32,176 nt of DNA, from contig JAPPII010000049.1 in NCBI GenBank assembly GCA_028820845.1, forward strand, positions 1-32,176, written 5' to 3'. Below the pieces are notes generated by a model. It had not been told where the DNA came from. It worked only from the letters and a program-made list of their open reading frames with translations, and searched no databases. Positions 20,754 to 28,918 of this stretch are shown piece after piece. The stretch's first letter is position 1. Every line of letters starts with the position of its first letter. This DNA is from Candidatus Poribacteria bacterium (GTDB lineage Bacteria > Poribacteria > WGA-4E > WGA-3G). Made by a program: the position numbers and the translations under genes.

Positions 20754-23700
20754 CTATTTCAGGATTAGCATTTTCCGTAATGCGAATGTCTCGTTTGTTC
20801 GTAACTGGTAAAAATAGATACCGCTTGCGACACGCTCACCTAAAGCGTTCCGACCGTCCCAATACGCAGCACTGTTCCGCTCGGTGTAGTAGCCCTCGGG
20901 CTGATATCCAAGTGCCAGTTGCCGGATAAGCGTCCCCTTTGCGTCGTAAATGAGAATCTGCACATCCGTACCAGTCGCTAACTGGTATGGAATCCATGTT
21001 TCGGGGTTGAACGGATTTGGATAATTCGCGAGGAGTCGTGTTTCCTGTGGTGTTGCTGATGCTAAAAGACTTTGGAGAAACGCAAGCACCTTTTGGTATT
21101 TCAGTGAACCGTCATCTTCCAACTGTAAGCTGCGAATTTCTGCTTGAATCAGAGCACGGTCAACGGCTGTTAATTTGCCACCAATCTCTGGTGCCGCAGG
21201 ATTCACAGCGTCGTCGAGATCCGATATTACAACAATCAGGTCTGCAGCATTAACAGTGCCATCTCCGTTGACATCGACACGTGAGTTGACGGGTGTGTTT
21301 TGTCCCAAGGCTGCTGCCACTAACATCAAGTCTGTGTTGTTAACTTTGCCATCGGCGTTTATGTCCGAAGCAGAACGGGTTGCTGAAGTGCCCACAAATG
21401 TTTGTGATGTGCCGAGGGCGATACCAGCAGCTTCGCCAGATCCGGTGAAGATTTCTTGGACATTCGATCCGTCAAGATTCGCTCGCTGGATGCTGCTTTT
21501 GGTGATGCTCCCTGTAACAGGGTTCCATACCTGATCCGTCCAGTAAATCTTGCGTCTTGCTGTGTCTAAAACTATGTTTGACGGTCCCGCTAATCCGGTG
21601 ACGAGGGTCTCAACATTGGATCCGTTAAGGTTCGCTCGCGAGATTTGTTTCTCCTCGTAGTCAGCCCAGTACATTTTACCACCTGCAGTATCCAAGGCGA
21701 TATCGCTTGGCGTGTGCGTGCCGTTGACAAGGTCTTCGACGTTTGAACCGTTGAGGTTGGCGCGTTGGATAGTCCCCACTTCTGCGTCTGTCCAGTACAC
21801 CTTGCCCATGGAGGTGTCGAGGGCGATACCCTCTACAGTTCCCAATCCTGTGACGATGTCCTGTACATTTGAACCGTTGAGGTTGGCGCGTTGGACTTTA
21901 CTTTCCGTAATGGCACCTGTGAAGCGATCCCAGCCTTGGTCCGTCCAATAAATTTTGCCTTTAACCAAGTCCAGAGCAATTGACAACGGGCCCGTCAATC
22001 CTGTGATAAGGTCTTGAACGTTTGAACCGTTAAGATTTGCGCGTCGGATTTTACCTGTGTCGGTTTCTGTCCAATAAACCTGACCTCTCGTTAAATCCAG
22101 AGCGATTGCCGATGAATCTGGCACATTGGTGATGATGTCTTCAACGTTCAAGTTATTAATATTGACGCGTCGGATTGCGGATGCCTGTTTATCTGCCCAA
22201 TAGATTGCTGGACTTCCAACAGCCGTCCCCGTCGGGGTGTATATGAGTTCGGGCAATGCTACCGTGCTGAAGCCTTCAGGTGTTCCCAACCCAGTGATAA
22301 CAGATTCTGCATTTGACCCATTGAGATCTGCGCGTTGCACTTTTCCATTGGAATTCGTCCAGTAGAGTTTACGCGCCCCAAAGTCAACAGCGATGCCGAG
22401 AGGAACTGATGTGTTTATTGTAACAAGTCTCTCAACGTTTGATCCATTGGGGTTAGCGCGTCGAATTCTTCCGCTATTTACATTTATGGTTACGTTCAGC
22501 ATTTCTGTCCAGTAGACCTTGCCACCGGCAATAGCGATGCCTGTGAGGGTGCCAGATCCTTTGGCGATATTTTGTGGGTTTGAACCGTTAAGGTTCGCTC
22601 GCTTGAGGTTCGCTCCATCCGACCAGTAGATTCTGCTATTTTCTGTATCTATAGTAATATTGTCTGGCGAATTTGAGCCGGTGATGAAATTCGGTTGGAA
22701 GTTTGAACCGTCTAAATTGAGGCGTTGTATTTTACCCCAAGTATTCGTCACATAAATCTTGCCTTTTGTGGTGTCAATCGCAATACTTTTGACGATACTC
22801 GTTAATCGCTTAACGACTTCAATGTTTGAACCGTCCATATTGGCACGTTGGATCTTCCCCCGCGTGTTGCTAATCTTTTCTGTCCAATAGATTTTACCAT
22901 TCGCTGTATCCACAAAAATACTGGTGGCGTTTTGGACAGTTGGGAAAATCTGCTCTACTCTGTTTTCCGTCAAACGATGGAGTGTGCCTGTCCTGGCATT
23001 TACCCAAAACATTGGTGGACGTTCCGACACATCAATAAGAACGGTTGGAGATGGCGGCAGGTGTTCTGCTCCAGGAGTGCCATAATTGGGTGGGTTGAAG
23101 TTCACACGTCCACTTGATGCGTGCCAATTGTCTGGCAGTCTGCCATCAGAAATTCTGCCTATTGCGTAATTAATTACACGGTACATGGAGACGAGCGGAC
23201 GATTTTGTGAAGTGTTGCCGCTTTGACCAGGCGGATTCCAGTCTTTACGGTTGGTGGTCGTCCTGATGTTGCTCATCTGATCAATAACCTTTACCTGTCT
23301 GTTAGCGTCATAGGAAGGGGTAAACACTGTATTCGGTAATGGGTTGGCGGAGGTGTCGGAAAAACGGAGATTTAAACTACCATTGGCGAAAGTGTAGGTC
23401 CGTTTTGAAGCGTTGTAAAGTTCAATCCACTGTTTATTCGTGGAAGTGCCATCAAGGCCCCACATGATTTCAGAGATGATCAGATCACCAAATGCTGGTT
23501 GATTTGCACCGGAAGGTAACGGGTTTTGATTGGTATCTGTAATTAGTTCAATCCGTCCGCCATTTTGGAAAAAGTGTGTCAGGTTTGGAAAATCAGCATT
23601 TGTGGCATTTTGATCGACCGAGTAATATGAAAGGTAGGTTTTGAAATCGCCAGTTTCATTTACACCTGACTGACGCGTCCGTGCTAAAAGTACGAATTCG

Positions 23701-24851
23701 CCTGGGCGGATGACGAAATTATTAGGATTTAAACCAGAAGGTTTCTCGACAGCGATCGTAATCCCTGTCGTATCCACAAATTGGTGAAATTCAATATCTA
23801 TTGTTACATCTGGATTCAGTTGGCGTAGCGTGCGGAGCGGCATTAGATCGCTGATTGAATTTCCCGATACCCATAGGACTTCGAGATTTTCCAAGTTTGA
23901 GAGTGGTGCCGCGTCCGTGATTTGGTTCGTATTGAGATAGAGTCTCCTGAGGCGCGTTAAATCCTCGAGGGCAGTAATATCACGAATTTCGTTAGCACTG
24001 AGATTGAGGTGTGTTATTTCAGTCAATTCTGTGAGGGGTGTTACATCTTGAATCTGATTTCCTGAAATCTCTAATCTGATGAGCTGCTTTAATCCTGTGA
24101 GGACTGCGATATTGCTAATTTGATTCTCTGACAAGTTTAAGTATGTTATCTGCGTCAGATCCGCGAGGGGTGTGAGATCCGAGATTTGGTTTCCAAAGAG
24201 GTCTAACCTCCTGATTCCTTCTGAGTTACTGATATGTGCAATGTCGGTAATCTGATTCTCTGATAGATTCAGAGAGAATATTTGTGTCAGCCCCGCGAGG
24301 GGTGTGAGATCCGAGATTTGATTTCCCGATAGTTCTAATCTTATAATGCCTTTCAATTCTGTGAGGGGGGTGATGTCCCTGATACCATTGTTCAGGAGAT
24401 TTAAATCTGTTATTTGTATCAATTCCGTGAGCGGCGCAATATCGACAATCTGGTTGGAACCGAGGTTTAACCGGGTCAAGTTTACCAATGTCTCAAGCAC
24501 TGTGATATCTTGGATACGATTAGAATTGAGACGCAACTCTGTTAGGTGCGTTAGTCCTTCAAGGAGAGTGATGGTTGTAATTTCATTAGCACTAAGATTT
24601 AGAACTTCTAACTGGGTTGCGTGTTCTAATCCTTTAATGTCCGTTATTTCGCTGTTTTCAGCATTTAAGATGGTTAATGCTTGCATCGCCTGCTGTGTGA
24701 GCGAACCGTTTGCCTCTATGTTAAGGGCTTGACGCACTGCCGTTCTTAAATTTTCGTCCGGCATCCATTCTGTCTCATTTTGCGCCGAGGCGATGTTAAG
24801 GCAACAACTGAGAGCAGTGATCACAACAAAGAGCCTGTAAAAACCTTTCAT
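20754..24851 (-). CDS. giant secreted LRR / lamin-tail / YWTD-propeller / dockerin / FlgD-like surface protein
   Basis: A 1365-residue exported protein with a signal peptide at residues 1-23 (FVVITALSCCLNIASAQ). Domains in order: thirteen 22-residue leucine-rich repeats at about 59-345 (consensus LxxLNLSxNQIxDITPLxxL, internalin-like); a lamin-tail-like segment at about 452-500 (DLIISEIMWG, KQWIELYNAS); and about twelve LDL-receptor-type YWTD units at 612-1150 (GKIYWTE, RANLNGSNV). Two dockerin-type calcium loops follow at about 1163-1215 (DINADGKVNNTDL, DVNGDGTVNAADL). The end at 1270-1365 is a FlgD-like domain beginning NYPNPFNPETWIPYQLA and ending ASGIYFYQLRTNETFALRKM. That end resembles C-terminal sorting or attachment domains of exported proteins. 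AAAGGA lies upstream of the ATG. It is likely displayed on the cell surface for adhesion or host/particle contact, inferred from domains only. Confidence 0.9.
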   Translation of the reverse strand: MKGFYRLFVVITALSCCLNIASAQNETEWMPDENLRTAVRQALNIEANGSLTQQAMQALTILNAENSEITDIKGLEHATQLEVLNLSANEITTITLLEGLTHLTELRLNSNRIQDITVLETLVNLTRLNLGSNQIVDIAPLTELIQITDLNLLNNGIRDITPLTELKGIIRLELSGNQISDLTPLAGLTQIFSLNLSENQITDIAHISNSEGIRRLDLFGNQISDLTPLADLTQITYLNLSENQISNIAVLTGLKQLIRLEISGNQIQDVTPLTELTEITHLNLSANEIRDITALEDLTRLRRLYLNTNQITDAAPLSNLENLEVLWVSGNSISDLMPLRTLRQLNPDVTIDIEFHQFVDTTGITIAVEKPSGLNPNNFVIRPGEFVLLARTRQSGVNETGDFKTYLSYYSVDQNATNADFPNLTHFFQNGGRIELITDTNQNPLPSGANQPAFGDLIISEIMWGLDGTSTNKQWIELYNASKRTYTFANGSLNLRFSDTSANPLPNTVFTPSYDANRQVKVIDQMSNIRTTTNRKDWNPPGQSGNTSQNRPLVSMYRVINYAIGRISDGRLPDNWHASSGRVNFNPPNYGTPGAEHLPPSPTVLIDVSERPPMFWVNARTGTLHRLTENRVEQIFPTVQNATSIFVDTANGKIYWTEKISNTRGKIQRANMDGSNIEVVKRLTSIVKSIAIDTTKGKIYVTNTWGKIQRLNLDGSNFQPNFITGSNSPDNITIDTENSRIYWSDGANLKRANLNGSNPQNIAKGSGTLTGIAIAGGKVYWTEMLNVTINVNSGRIRRANPNGSNVERLVTINTSVPLGIAVDFGARKLYWTNSNGKVQRADLNGSNAESVITGLGTPEGFSTVALPELIYTPTGTAVGSPAIYWADKQASAIRRVNINNLNVEDIITNVPDSSAIALDLTRGQVYWTETDTGKIRRANLNGSNVQDLITGLTGPLSIALDLVKGKIYWTDQGWDRFTGAITESKVQRANLNGSNVQDIVTGLGTVEGIALDTSMGKVYWTDAEVGTIQRANLNGSNVEDLVNGTHTPSDIALDTAGGKMYWADYEEKQISRANLNGSNVETLVTGLAGPSNIVLDTARRKIYWTDQVWNPVTGSITKSSIQRANLDGSNVQEIFTGSGEAAGIALGTSQTFVGTSATRSASDINADGKVNNTDLMLVAAALGQNTPVNSRVDVNGDGTVNAADLIVVISDLDDAVNPAAPEIGGKLTAVDRALIQAEIRSLQLEDDGSLKYQKVLAFLQSLLASATPQETRLLANYPNPFNPETWIPYQLATGTDVQILIYDAKGTLIRQLALGYQPEGYYTERNSAAYWDGRNALGERVASGIYFYQLRTNETFALRKMLILK
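21402..23018 (-). repeat. coding tandem repeats of the YWTD propeller
   Basis: About twelve units of roughly 40-48 codons encode D...GKIYWTD...I.RANLNGSNV. The DNA segment around tttgaaccgtt(a/g)aggtt recurs almost unchanged in several units, which indicates expansion by duplication or recombination. Confidence 0.8.
23817..24677 (-). repeat. coding tandem repeats (13 leucine-rich repeats, 66-nt period)
   Basis: Thirteen repeats of exactly 22 codons, each with L..L.LS.N.I.DI..L. The constant 66-nt spacing looks array-like at DNA level but is coding. Confidence 0.85.
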
Positions 24852-24968
24852 TAATTCGTGTTCCTTTCAATTTGATTGAGGTAGAGTTAGTGGTAACTAT
24901 CCGTTGCCAAAAACGGGACGACGGCGTAGGTTTCGCGAACGATTTTTCAAGTTATGATTAGCGGATAT

Positions 24969-24983
24969 GGCGAGAACCTCGCC
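24969..24983. repeat. perfect 6-bp palindrome with 3-nt loop
   Basis: GGCGAG AAC CTCGCC, flanked by ggatat on the left and tgcg on the right. Same format (6-7 bp GC-rich stem, 3-nt loop) as 13749-13765 and 32136-32150. Confidence 0.5.
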
Positions 24984-25170
24984 TGCGTCTTGTACAATGG
25001 GATGTTCATACCACACTCAATGGACGCCTGCACTTCGTTAATCAGTTGGTCTCTTCGCATCTCCATTTCCTATTTAAGACGTTTCCAAAATGGAAAAGTT
25101 TAATCGCTCTATTTTGTAGACATGGATTTCAGGGCTCGCCTTTTTAGCAGTTAAAAAAGTAAAATTTTTC

Positions 25171-25200
25171 TTGACTTATTTTTGTCGATTCGTGTATAAT
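25171..25200 (+). promoter_or_regulatory. near-consensus sigma70 promoter of the metal-homeostasis operon
   Basis: TTGACT (25171-25176), 18-nt spacer, TATAAT (25195-25200). The -10 box overlaps a TTAGG/CCTAA palindrome, so repressor binding there would block polymerase. Predicted start of transcription is near 25207, giving a leader of about 135 nt before the repressor ATG at 25343. Confidence 0.75.
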
Positions 25201-25217
25201 TTAGGTATGCCTAAATT
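25198..25217. promoter_or_regulatory. DtxR/MntR-type operator
   Basis: AATTTAGG (25198-25205) and CCTAAATT (25210-25217) are perfect inverted arms around TATG. The TTAGG...CCTAA arms match the general shape of DtxR/IdeR-family operators, and the DtxR-family gene is the first gene downstream. Position over the -10 and start site suggests autorepression when metal is abundant. Confidence 0.65.
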
Positions 25218-25254
25218 AATTTCTCTGTATCTCTAATAATTCTGGCACATAGTG

Positions 25255-25266
25255 CCTAAAATTAGG
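25255..25266. promoter_or_regulatory. second, inverted CCTAA-TTAGG palindrome
   Basis: CCTAA AA TTAGG has the same two half sites as the operator at 25198 but in the opposite order, about 50 nt downstream inside the leader. It could be an auxiliary repressor site or chance. It directly abuts the hairpin at 25265-25283. Confidence 0.4.
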
Positions 25267-25283
25267 TAGATTGCGAATCTACC
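25265..25283 (+). promoter_or_regulatory. leader hairpin upstream of the repressor gene
   Basis: GGTAGATT (25265-25272), loop GCG, AATCTACC (25276-25283) forms a perfect 8-bp stem in the predicted 5' leader, 60 nt before the start codon. No T-run follows. It is not recognisable as a known riboswitch. Confidence 0.5.
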
Positions 25284-25342
25284 GTATACCGCAAGATAGG
25301 GATTCCACGTATTACGTGTTTTCCTGCGGATTGGAAAGATTG

Positions 25343-26014
25343 ATGCTTACACATGCGGCTGAGGACTACCTCAAGTCAATCTATAAGTTGCAAGAGAAGG
25401 GTGGCAAGGTTTCGACTGGTATTTTAGCGGCATATCTCAATGTCAAACCAGCCTCTGTCACTGGGATGATCAAAAAGTTAAAGACAATGAACCTTGTCAT
25501 CCACGAGCGTTATCAAGGTGTTACGCTGACGGATACTGGAAGATCGATTGCTCTTGAAATCATAAGGCACCATCGCTTGCTGGAGCTTTATTTGTTCAAA
25601 GCACTCGGTTTTCCGTGGGACGGTGTTCACGAAGAAGCCGAGAAATTGGAACACGTTATATCGGAAGACATGGAGGCACGGATGGACGAGTTTCTCGGTT
25701 ATCCGACTGCTGATCCGCATGGCGCGCCGATACCTGATAAAAACGGTGTTGTGGTACAAACGGAACATATTCCGATGACAGATCTACAAAACGGACAATC
25801 TTGTGTTGTTGCTGAAGTGAGTGATACCGATCCTGCGATGCTCCGGCACTTGGGCAGTCTTAATCTTTACCCCGGGACAGCGTTTCATGTGAAAGAGGTC
25901 GCTCCATTTGAGGGCCCCTTTACTATCGACGTTAGAGGCGAGCAAGTGGTTATTGGACGTGAAGTTGCCAAGCATATTTTTGTTGATAATGTACAAGATG
26001 TAGATAATGTGTAG
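25343..26014 (+). CDS. DtxR/MntR-family metal-dependent transcriptional repressor
   Basis: ATG 25343 gives the family start MLTHAAEDYLKSIYKLQ; the longer TTG frame from 25271 would run through the leader hairpin. The 223-residue protein has a winged helix (about 1-70: LAAYLNVKPASVTGMIKKLK, wing LTDTGRSIA). A metal-binding and dimerisation domain follows (72-140: RHHRLLELYLFKALGFPWDG, EEAEKLEHVISEDM), then a C-terminal FeoA/SH3-like domain (about 148-217). Candidate ligands are D8, H77, E81, H96, E100, E103 and H104. D8/E100/E103/H104 resemble the manganese site of MntR, while H77/E81/H96 match the ancillary site of DtxR/IdeR. It heads an operon of iron exporter and metal ABC importer genes, and DtxR-type palindromes lie in its promoter. 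It most likely senses Mn or Fe. The metal cannot be fixed from sequence. Confidence 0.9.
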   Translation: MLTHAAEDYLKSIYKLQEKGGKVSTGILAAYLNVKPASVTGMIKKLKTMNLVIHERYQGVTLTDTGRSIALEIIRHHRLLELYLFKALGFPWDGVHEEAEKLEHVISEDMEARMDEFLGYPTADPHGAPIPDKNGVVVQTEHIPMTDLQNGQSCVVAEVSDTDPAMLRHLGSLNLYPGTAFHVKEVAPFEGPFTIDVRGEQVVIGREVAKHIFVDNVQDVDNV

Positions 26015-26033
26015 GCGCGCTGTGAAGGCGCGC
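26015..26033 (+). repeat. intercistronic GCGCGC hairpin
   Basis: GCGCGC (26015-26020), 7-nt loop, GCGCGC (26028-26033) begins immediately after the repressor stop codon and precedes the mbfA ribosome binding site (GAGGAG). It may adjust expression of the exporter relative to the repressor. No T-run, so it is not a clear terminator. Confidence 0.4.
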
Positions 26034-26059
26034 GTGGAACTGCTAAGAGGAGCGTAAAA

Positions 26060-27199
26060 ATGGAAGATCAGAAAAAAACAAAACCCGATGCACAAACAAT
26101 CAAGGTATGGAAACACCATTTGCAAGATGAAGTTGATGCCAGTTTCCTTTATGGTGTTTTCGCCGGTCTCGAACCTGATGCCAAGCGAAAAGAAATATTA
26201 AGTGGACTCGCTGAAGTGGAGAATCGGCATGTCGAACGTTGGGAAGAGATGTTCACGGTGTATAATATAAAGTTCAAGCGACACCATCCAACGATGAAAG
26301 CGCGTTTGATGGCGTGGTATGCCCACCGCTTTGGGAGCGAGTTCCCACTTTCGCGGATGCTCGGTGAGGAGGCGAGTGAGGTCAAAGACTATCTAACGCT
26401 TCATAGGAACAGCACTTTGGCAGACGCGAAGGAGACCGCCCTTGACTTAGCCAGAGAATCTGCGCTTCATACAGAAAGTTTGCAGGAACTTACGGGGACA
26501 AGCGACGAACCGTGGCATAAAACCGAATCCGGCGGTATGTTGGGCAATATTGTTTACGGGTTTAACGACGGTTTAACGGCGAACTTCGGATTGGTCGCTG
26601 GCGTTATCGCTGCGACATCGGATCTCTCCACGATTCTTGTAACAGGCATTGTTGGAACCGTAGCGGACGCTCTGTCTATGGGGGCTTCAGGGTACCTCGC
26701 CGCCAAGAGTGAGCAAGAAGTCTATGAACACGAGATTGAGGTTGAAAGAGAAGAGATCCGTCTGATGCCCGATATTGAAGAAGACGAACTCGCCCTTATC
26801 TACGAGGCTCGCGGCATCCCAAAAGATCAAGCACGGCTCCTTGCGCAGGAAGTGATGAGTGATCCGGAACGGGCATTAGAGGAGAAGATCCAAGCTGAAC
26901 TTAAGATTGGTGAAATACACACAACGCCCTTCAAAGAAGGATGGATTACGGGATCTGCAACTGCTATTGGTGCTTTTATTCCTGTTGCACCGTTCCTGTT
27001 TACAGAAGGGTTGCTCGCTATTTGGATATCGTTCGCGCTTGCGATGTTTTCCCACTTTGCTGTCGGTGCAGCGAGAAGCCTTTTCACGGGACGCGGCTTG
27101 ATTCGGAGTGGGTTTGATATGTTTGTTGTGGGACTCGGTGTCGCTGGCGTTGGATACCTCGTCGGCGAATTGTTAGAACACTTTTTCTTTGGGAATTAA
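26060..27199 (+). CDS. mbfA: ferritin-like/VIT1 membrane iron (manganese) exporter, MbfA type
   Basis: The 379-residue protein fuses a rubrerythrin/ferritin-like helical domain (residues about 10-145) to a CCC1/VIT1 membrane domain (about 158-379). The first shows acidic metal-ligand patterns: DEVDASFLYG with E24, EVENRHVERW with E54xxH57, E103-E107, and E133/H137. The second starts GGMLGNIVYGFNDGLTANFG with GLVAGVIAAT following. It has the cytoplasmic acidic segment AAKSEQEVYEHEIEVEREEI and three later membrane helices. Characterised MbfA proteins export iron and protect against iron and peroxide stress. The start has GAGGAG and is 45 nt after the repressor gene. Its place between a metal repressor and a metal importer is notable (see findings). 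Transport of Mn instead of Fe is possible. Confidence 0.85.
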   Translation: MEDQKKTKPDAQTIKVWKHHLQDEVDASFLYGVFAGLEPDAKRKEILSGLAEVENRHVERWEEMFTVYNIKFKRHHPTMKARLMAWYAHRFGSEFPLSRMLGEEASEVKDYLTLHRNSTLADAKETALDLARESALHTESLQELTGTSDEPWHKTESGGMLGNIVYGFNDGLTANFGLVAGVIAATSDLSTILVTGIVGTVADALSMGASGYLAAKSEQEVYEHEIEVEREEIRLMPDIEEDELALIYEARGIPKDQARLLAQEVMSDPERALEEKIQAELKIGEIHTTPFKEGWITGSATAIGAFIPVAPFLFTEGLLAIWISFALAMFSHFAVGAARSLFTGRGLIRSGFDMFVVGLGVAGVGYLVGELLEHFFFGN

Positions 27200-27203
27200 A
27201 GCT

Positions 27204-28169
27204 ATGCAGAGACTATACATTTTATTGTGCCTGATTGTTCTACTTATAGGCACCGGTTGTGATTCAAAGGAACAACCCGGTGCCTCGGTTGCTGGAAAAT
27301 ACCGCGTCGTCACAACAATAGGGATGATTACAGATATCGTTGAGAACGTTGGTGGCGATCACGTTGAGGTGATAGGGCTGATGGGACCTGGCGTGGATCC
27401 GCACCTCTACAAGGCGAGCGCGGGTGATGTCCAGAAACTTAGTTCGGCAAGTCTCATTTTCTATAACGGCTTGCATCTTGAGTCAAAAATGGCGGATATC
27501 CTTGCGAAAATGTCGGGGAATACCAAGACCGTTGCTGTAACAGAAGCGGTTGACCGGAGCCTGCTGCTAACACCACCGGAATTTGAGGGACAATACGATC
27601 CGCATTTGTGGTTCGACGTGACGCTTTGGATGAAAGCGGTTGGAAAGGTTCGCGATGCCCTGAGTGAGTTTGATCCGGACAACACTTTAGGGTATTGGAG
27701 TAATGCACAACGTTATTTCGCGAAACTTGCCGAGCTGCACGAGTATGTAAAGGCACAAGCGGAACGTGTGCCAGCGGAGCAACGTGTGCTTGTCACGGCA
27801 CACGACGCTTTTAACTATTTCGGGAAAGCGTACGGATTTGAGGTTCGCGGACTACAAGGAATTAGTACCGCAACAGAGGCGGGTATCGCTGATGTGCAGG
27901 AGTTGGCGACTTTTATCGCAGCGCGACGCATCCCGGCAATTTTTGTCGAATCGTCTGTCTCTCCACGCAGTCTTGAAGCCGTAAAAGCCGCGGTGAAATC
28001 AAAAGGGTTTAATGTGGAAATTGGTGGAGAACTTTTCTCCGACGCTATGGGAAATGAAGGCACCCCCGAAGGCACCTATATCGGGATGGTTCGCCACAAT
28101 ATTGATACAATTGTGAAAGCACTGATAGGGGAATCGAAGGCAAGCTCATCTTCTACAACGGGATACTAA
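27204..28169 (+). CDS. TroA/ZnuA-like metal-binding lipoprotein of a metal ABC importer
   Basis: ATG 27204, 4 nt after the mbfA stop, gives a 321-residue cluster 9 solute-binding protein. The lipobox LIGTGC places the lipidated Cys at residue 19. The four metal ligands are visible: H67 ([10 protein letters not shown]), H134 ([10 protein letters not shown]), H200 ([10 protein letters not shown]) and D280 (GELFSDAMG). This His3Asp set is that of TroA-type proteins. The His-rich loop typical of zinc-specific ZnuA is absent, so Mn, Fe or Zn are all possible. It captures metal outside the cytoplasmic membrane and hands it to the two permeases downstream. A weak ribosome binding site and tight spacing suggest translational coupling. 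Confidence 0.9.
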   Translation: MQRLYILLCLIVLLIGTGCDSKEQPGASVAGKYRVVTTIGMITDIVENVGGDHVEVIGLMGPGVDPHLYKASAGDVQKLSSASLIFYNGLHLESKMADILAKMSGNTKTVAVTEAVDRSLLLTPPEFEGQYDPHLWFDVTLWMKAVGKVRDALSEFDPDNTLGYWSNAQRYFAKLAELHEYVKAQAERVPAEQRVLVTAHDAFNYFGKAYGFEVRGLQGISTATEAGIADVQELATFIAARRIPAIFVESSVSPRSLEAVKAAVKSKGFNVEIGGELFSDAMGNEGTPEGTYIGMVRHNIDTIVKALIGESKASSSSTTGY

Positions 28170-28170
28170 A

Positions 28171-28917
28171 TTGCAAGCACTTGAAACCAAAGCCATTGAG
28201 GTAACCGATCTAACGGTTGCTTATCAGGATAAACCGGTCTTATGGGATATTGATCTTGATGTCCCACCGGGTGTGCTTTTATCGATCGTTGGCCCCAACG
28301 GTGCTGGGAAAACGACGTTGATTAAGGCAATCTTGGGCTTGGTGCGTCCTGCAGCGGGCAACGTTCTGATTTACGACAAGCCTTATGAAACGCAGCGGCG
28401 GATTGTTGGCTACGTGCCACAGCGGGGTACGGTTGACTGGGATTTTCCAACGAACGTCTTGGATGTCGTGATGATGGGACGCTACGGTGCGCTTGGATGG
28501 ATACGCCGGCCCGGAAGACAGGAGCGTGAACAGGCTATGTACGCATTGGAAAAGGTCGGCATGGAGGGGTATACAACTCGGCAAATCAGCCAACTCTCCG
28601 GTGGTCAACAACAACGCGTCTTTCTCGCGCGTGCGCTCGTTCAAGATGCCACAGTGTATTTGATGGATGAACCTTTTCAAGGTGTTGACGCGACCACGGA
28701 ACGCGCAATTGTAACCCTACTTCAAGAACTTCGAGCAAACGGTAAAACTGTCGTTGTGGTGCATCACGATCTCCAGACAGTAGCGGACTATTTCGACTGG
28801 GTGATGCTATTGAATATTCGTCGGATTGCCAGCGGTCCTGTTACTGAGACGTTCACACCTGAGAATTTACGTGAAACTTATGGCGGTCGCGTGGCATTCA
28901 TGGCGAACAACCCTTAA
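28171..28917 (+). CDS. metal ABC transporter ATP-binding protein
   Basis: The 248-residue protein probably starts at TTG 28171, 1 nt after the preceding stop; no ATG is available nearby. Motifs: Walker [10 protein letters not shown] (41-49), Q-loop [11 protein letters not shown] (Q84), signature LSGGQQQR (142-149), Walker B VYLMDEP (162-168) and the H-loop HH at 198-199. The segment [20 protein letters not shown] is characteristic of manganese/zinc/iron (MntB/TroB-type) ATPases. It drives import by the permeases encoded directly downstream. Confidence 0.95.
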   Translation: MQALETKAIEVTDLTVAYQDKPVLWDIDLDVPPGVLLSIVGPNGAGKTTLIKAILGLVRPAAGNVLIYDKPYETQRRIVGYVPQRGTVDWDFPTNVLDVVMMGRYGALGWIRRPGRQEREQAMYALEKVGMEGYTTRQISQLSGGQQQRVFLARALVQDATVYLMDEPFQGVDATTERAIVTLLQELRANGKTVVVVHHDLQTVADYFDWVMLLNIRRIASGPVTETFTPENLRETYGGRVAFMANNP

Positions 28918-28918
28918 A

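Larger units (their letters stand above)
24852..25342. other. 491-nt intergenic region between divergent genes
   Basis: The left half (24852-25160) holds a short hairpin at 24969-24983 and no convincing gene or RNA. It should carry the LRR-protein promoter on the minus strand, but none stands out. The right half carries a strong promoter, two TTAGG/CCTAA-type sites and a leader hairpin in front of the metal repressor gene, listed separately. Confidence 0.6.

Noticed and set aside
21175-21951. Plus-strand open frames inside the giant surface-protein gene
   Set aside because: They are antisense to the YWTD and dockerin repeats. Their repetitive 'FEPLRLARW' text is just the reverse complement of the coding repeat.
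23817-24677. Regular 66-nt spaced repeats resembling a CRISPR array
   Set aside because: They encode 22-residue leucine-rich repeats in one continuous frame, and the intervals are not variable spacers.
25271-25342. Longer N-terminus of the metal repressor from TTG 25271
   Set aside because: It would run through a perfect leader hairpin, and the family normally starts at MLTHAAEDYL.
28826-28918. Extended start of the first ABC permease overlapping the ATPase gene
   Set aside because: ATG 28919 follows the ATPase stop by 1 nt and gives the normal family length.
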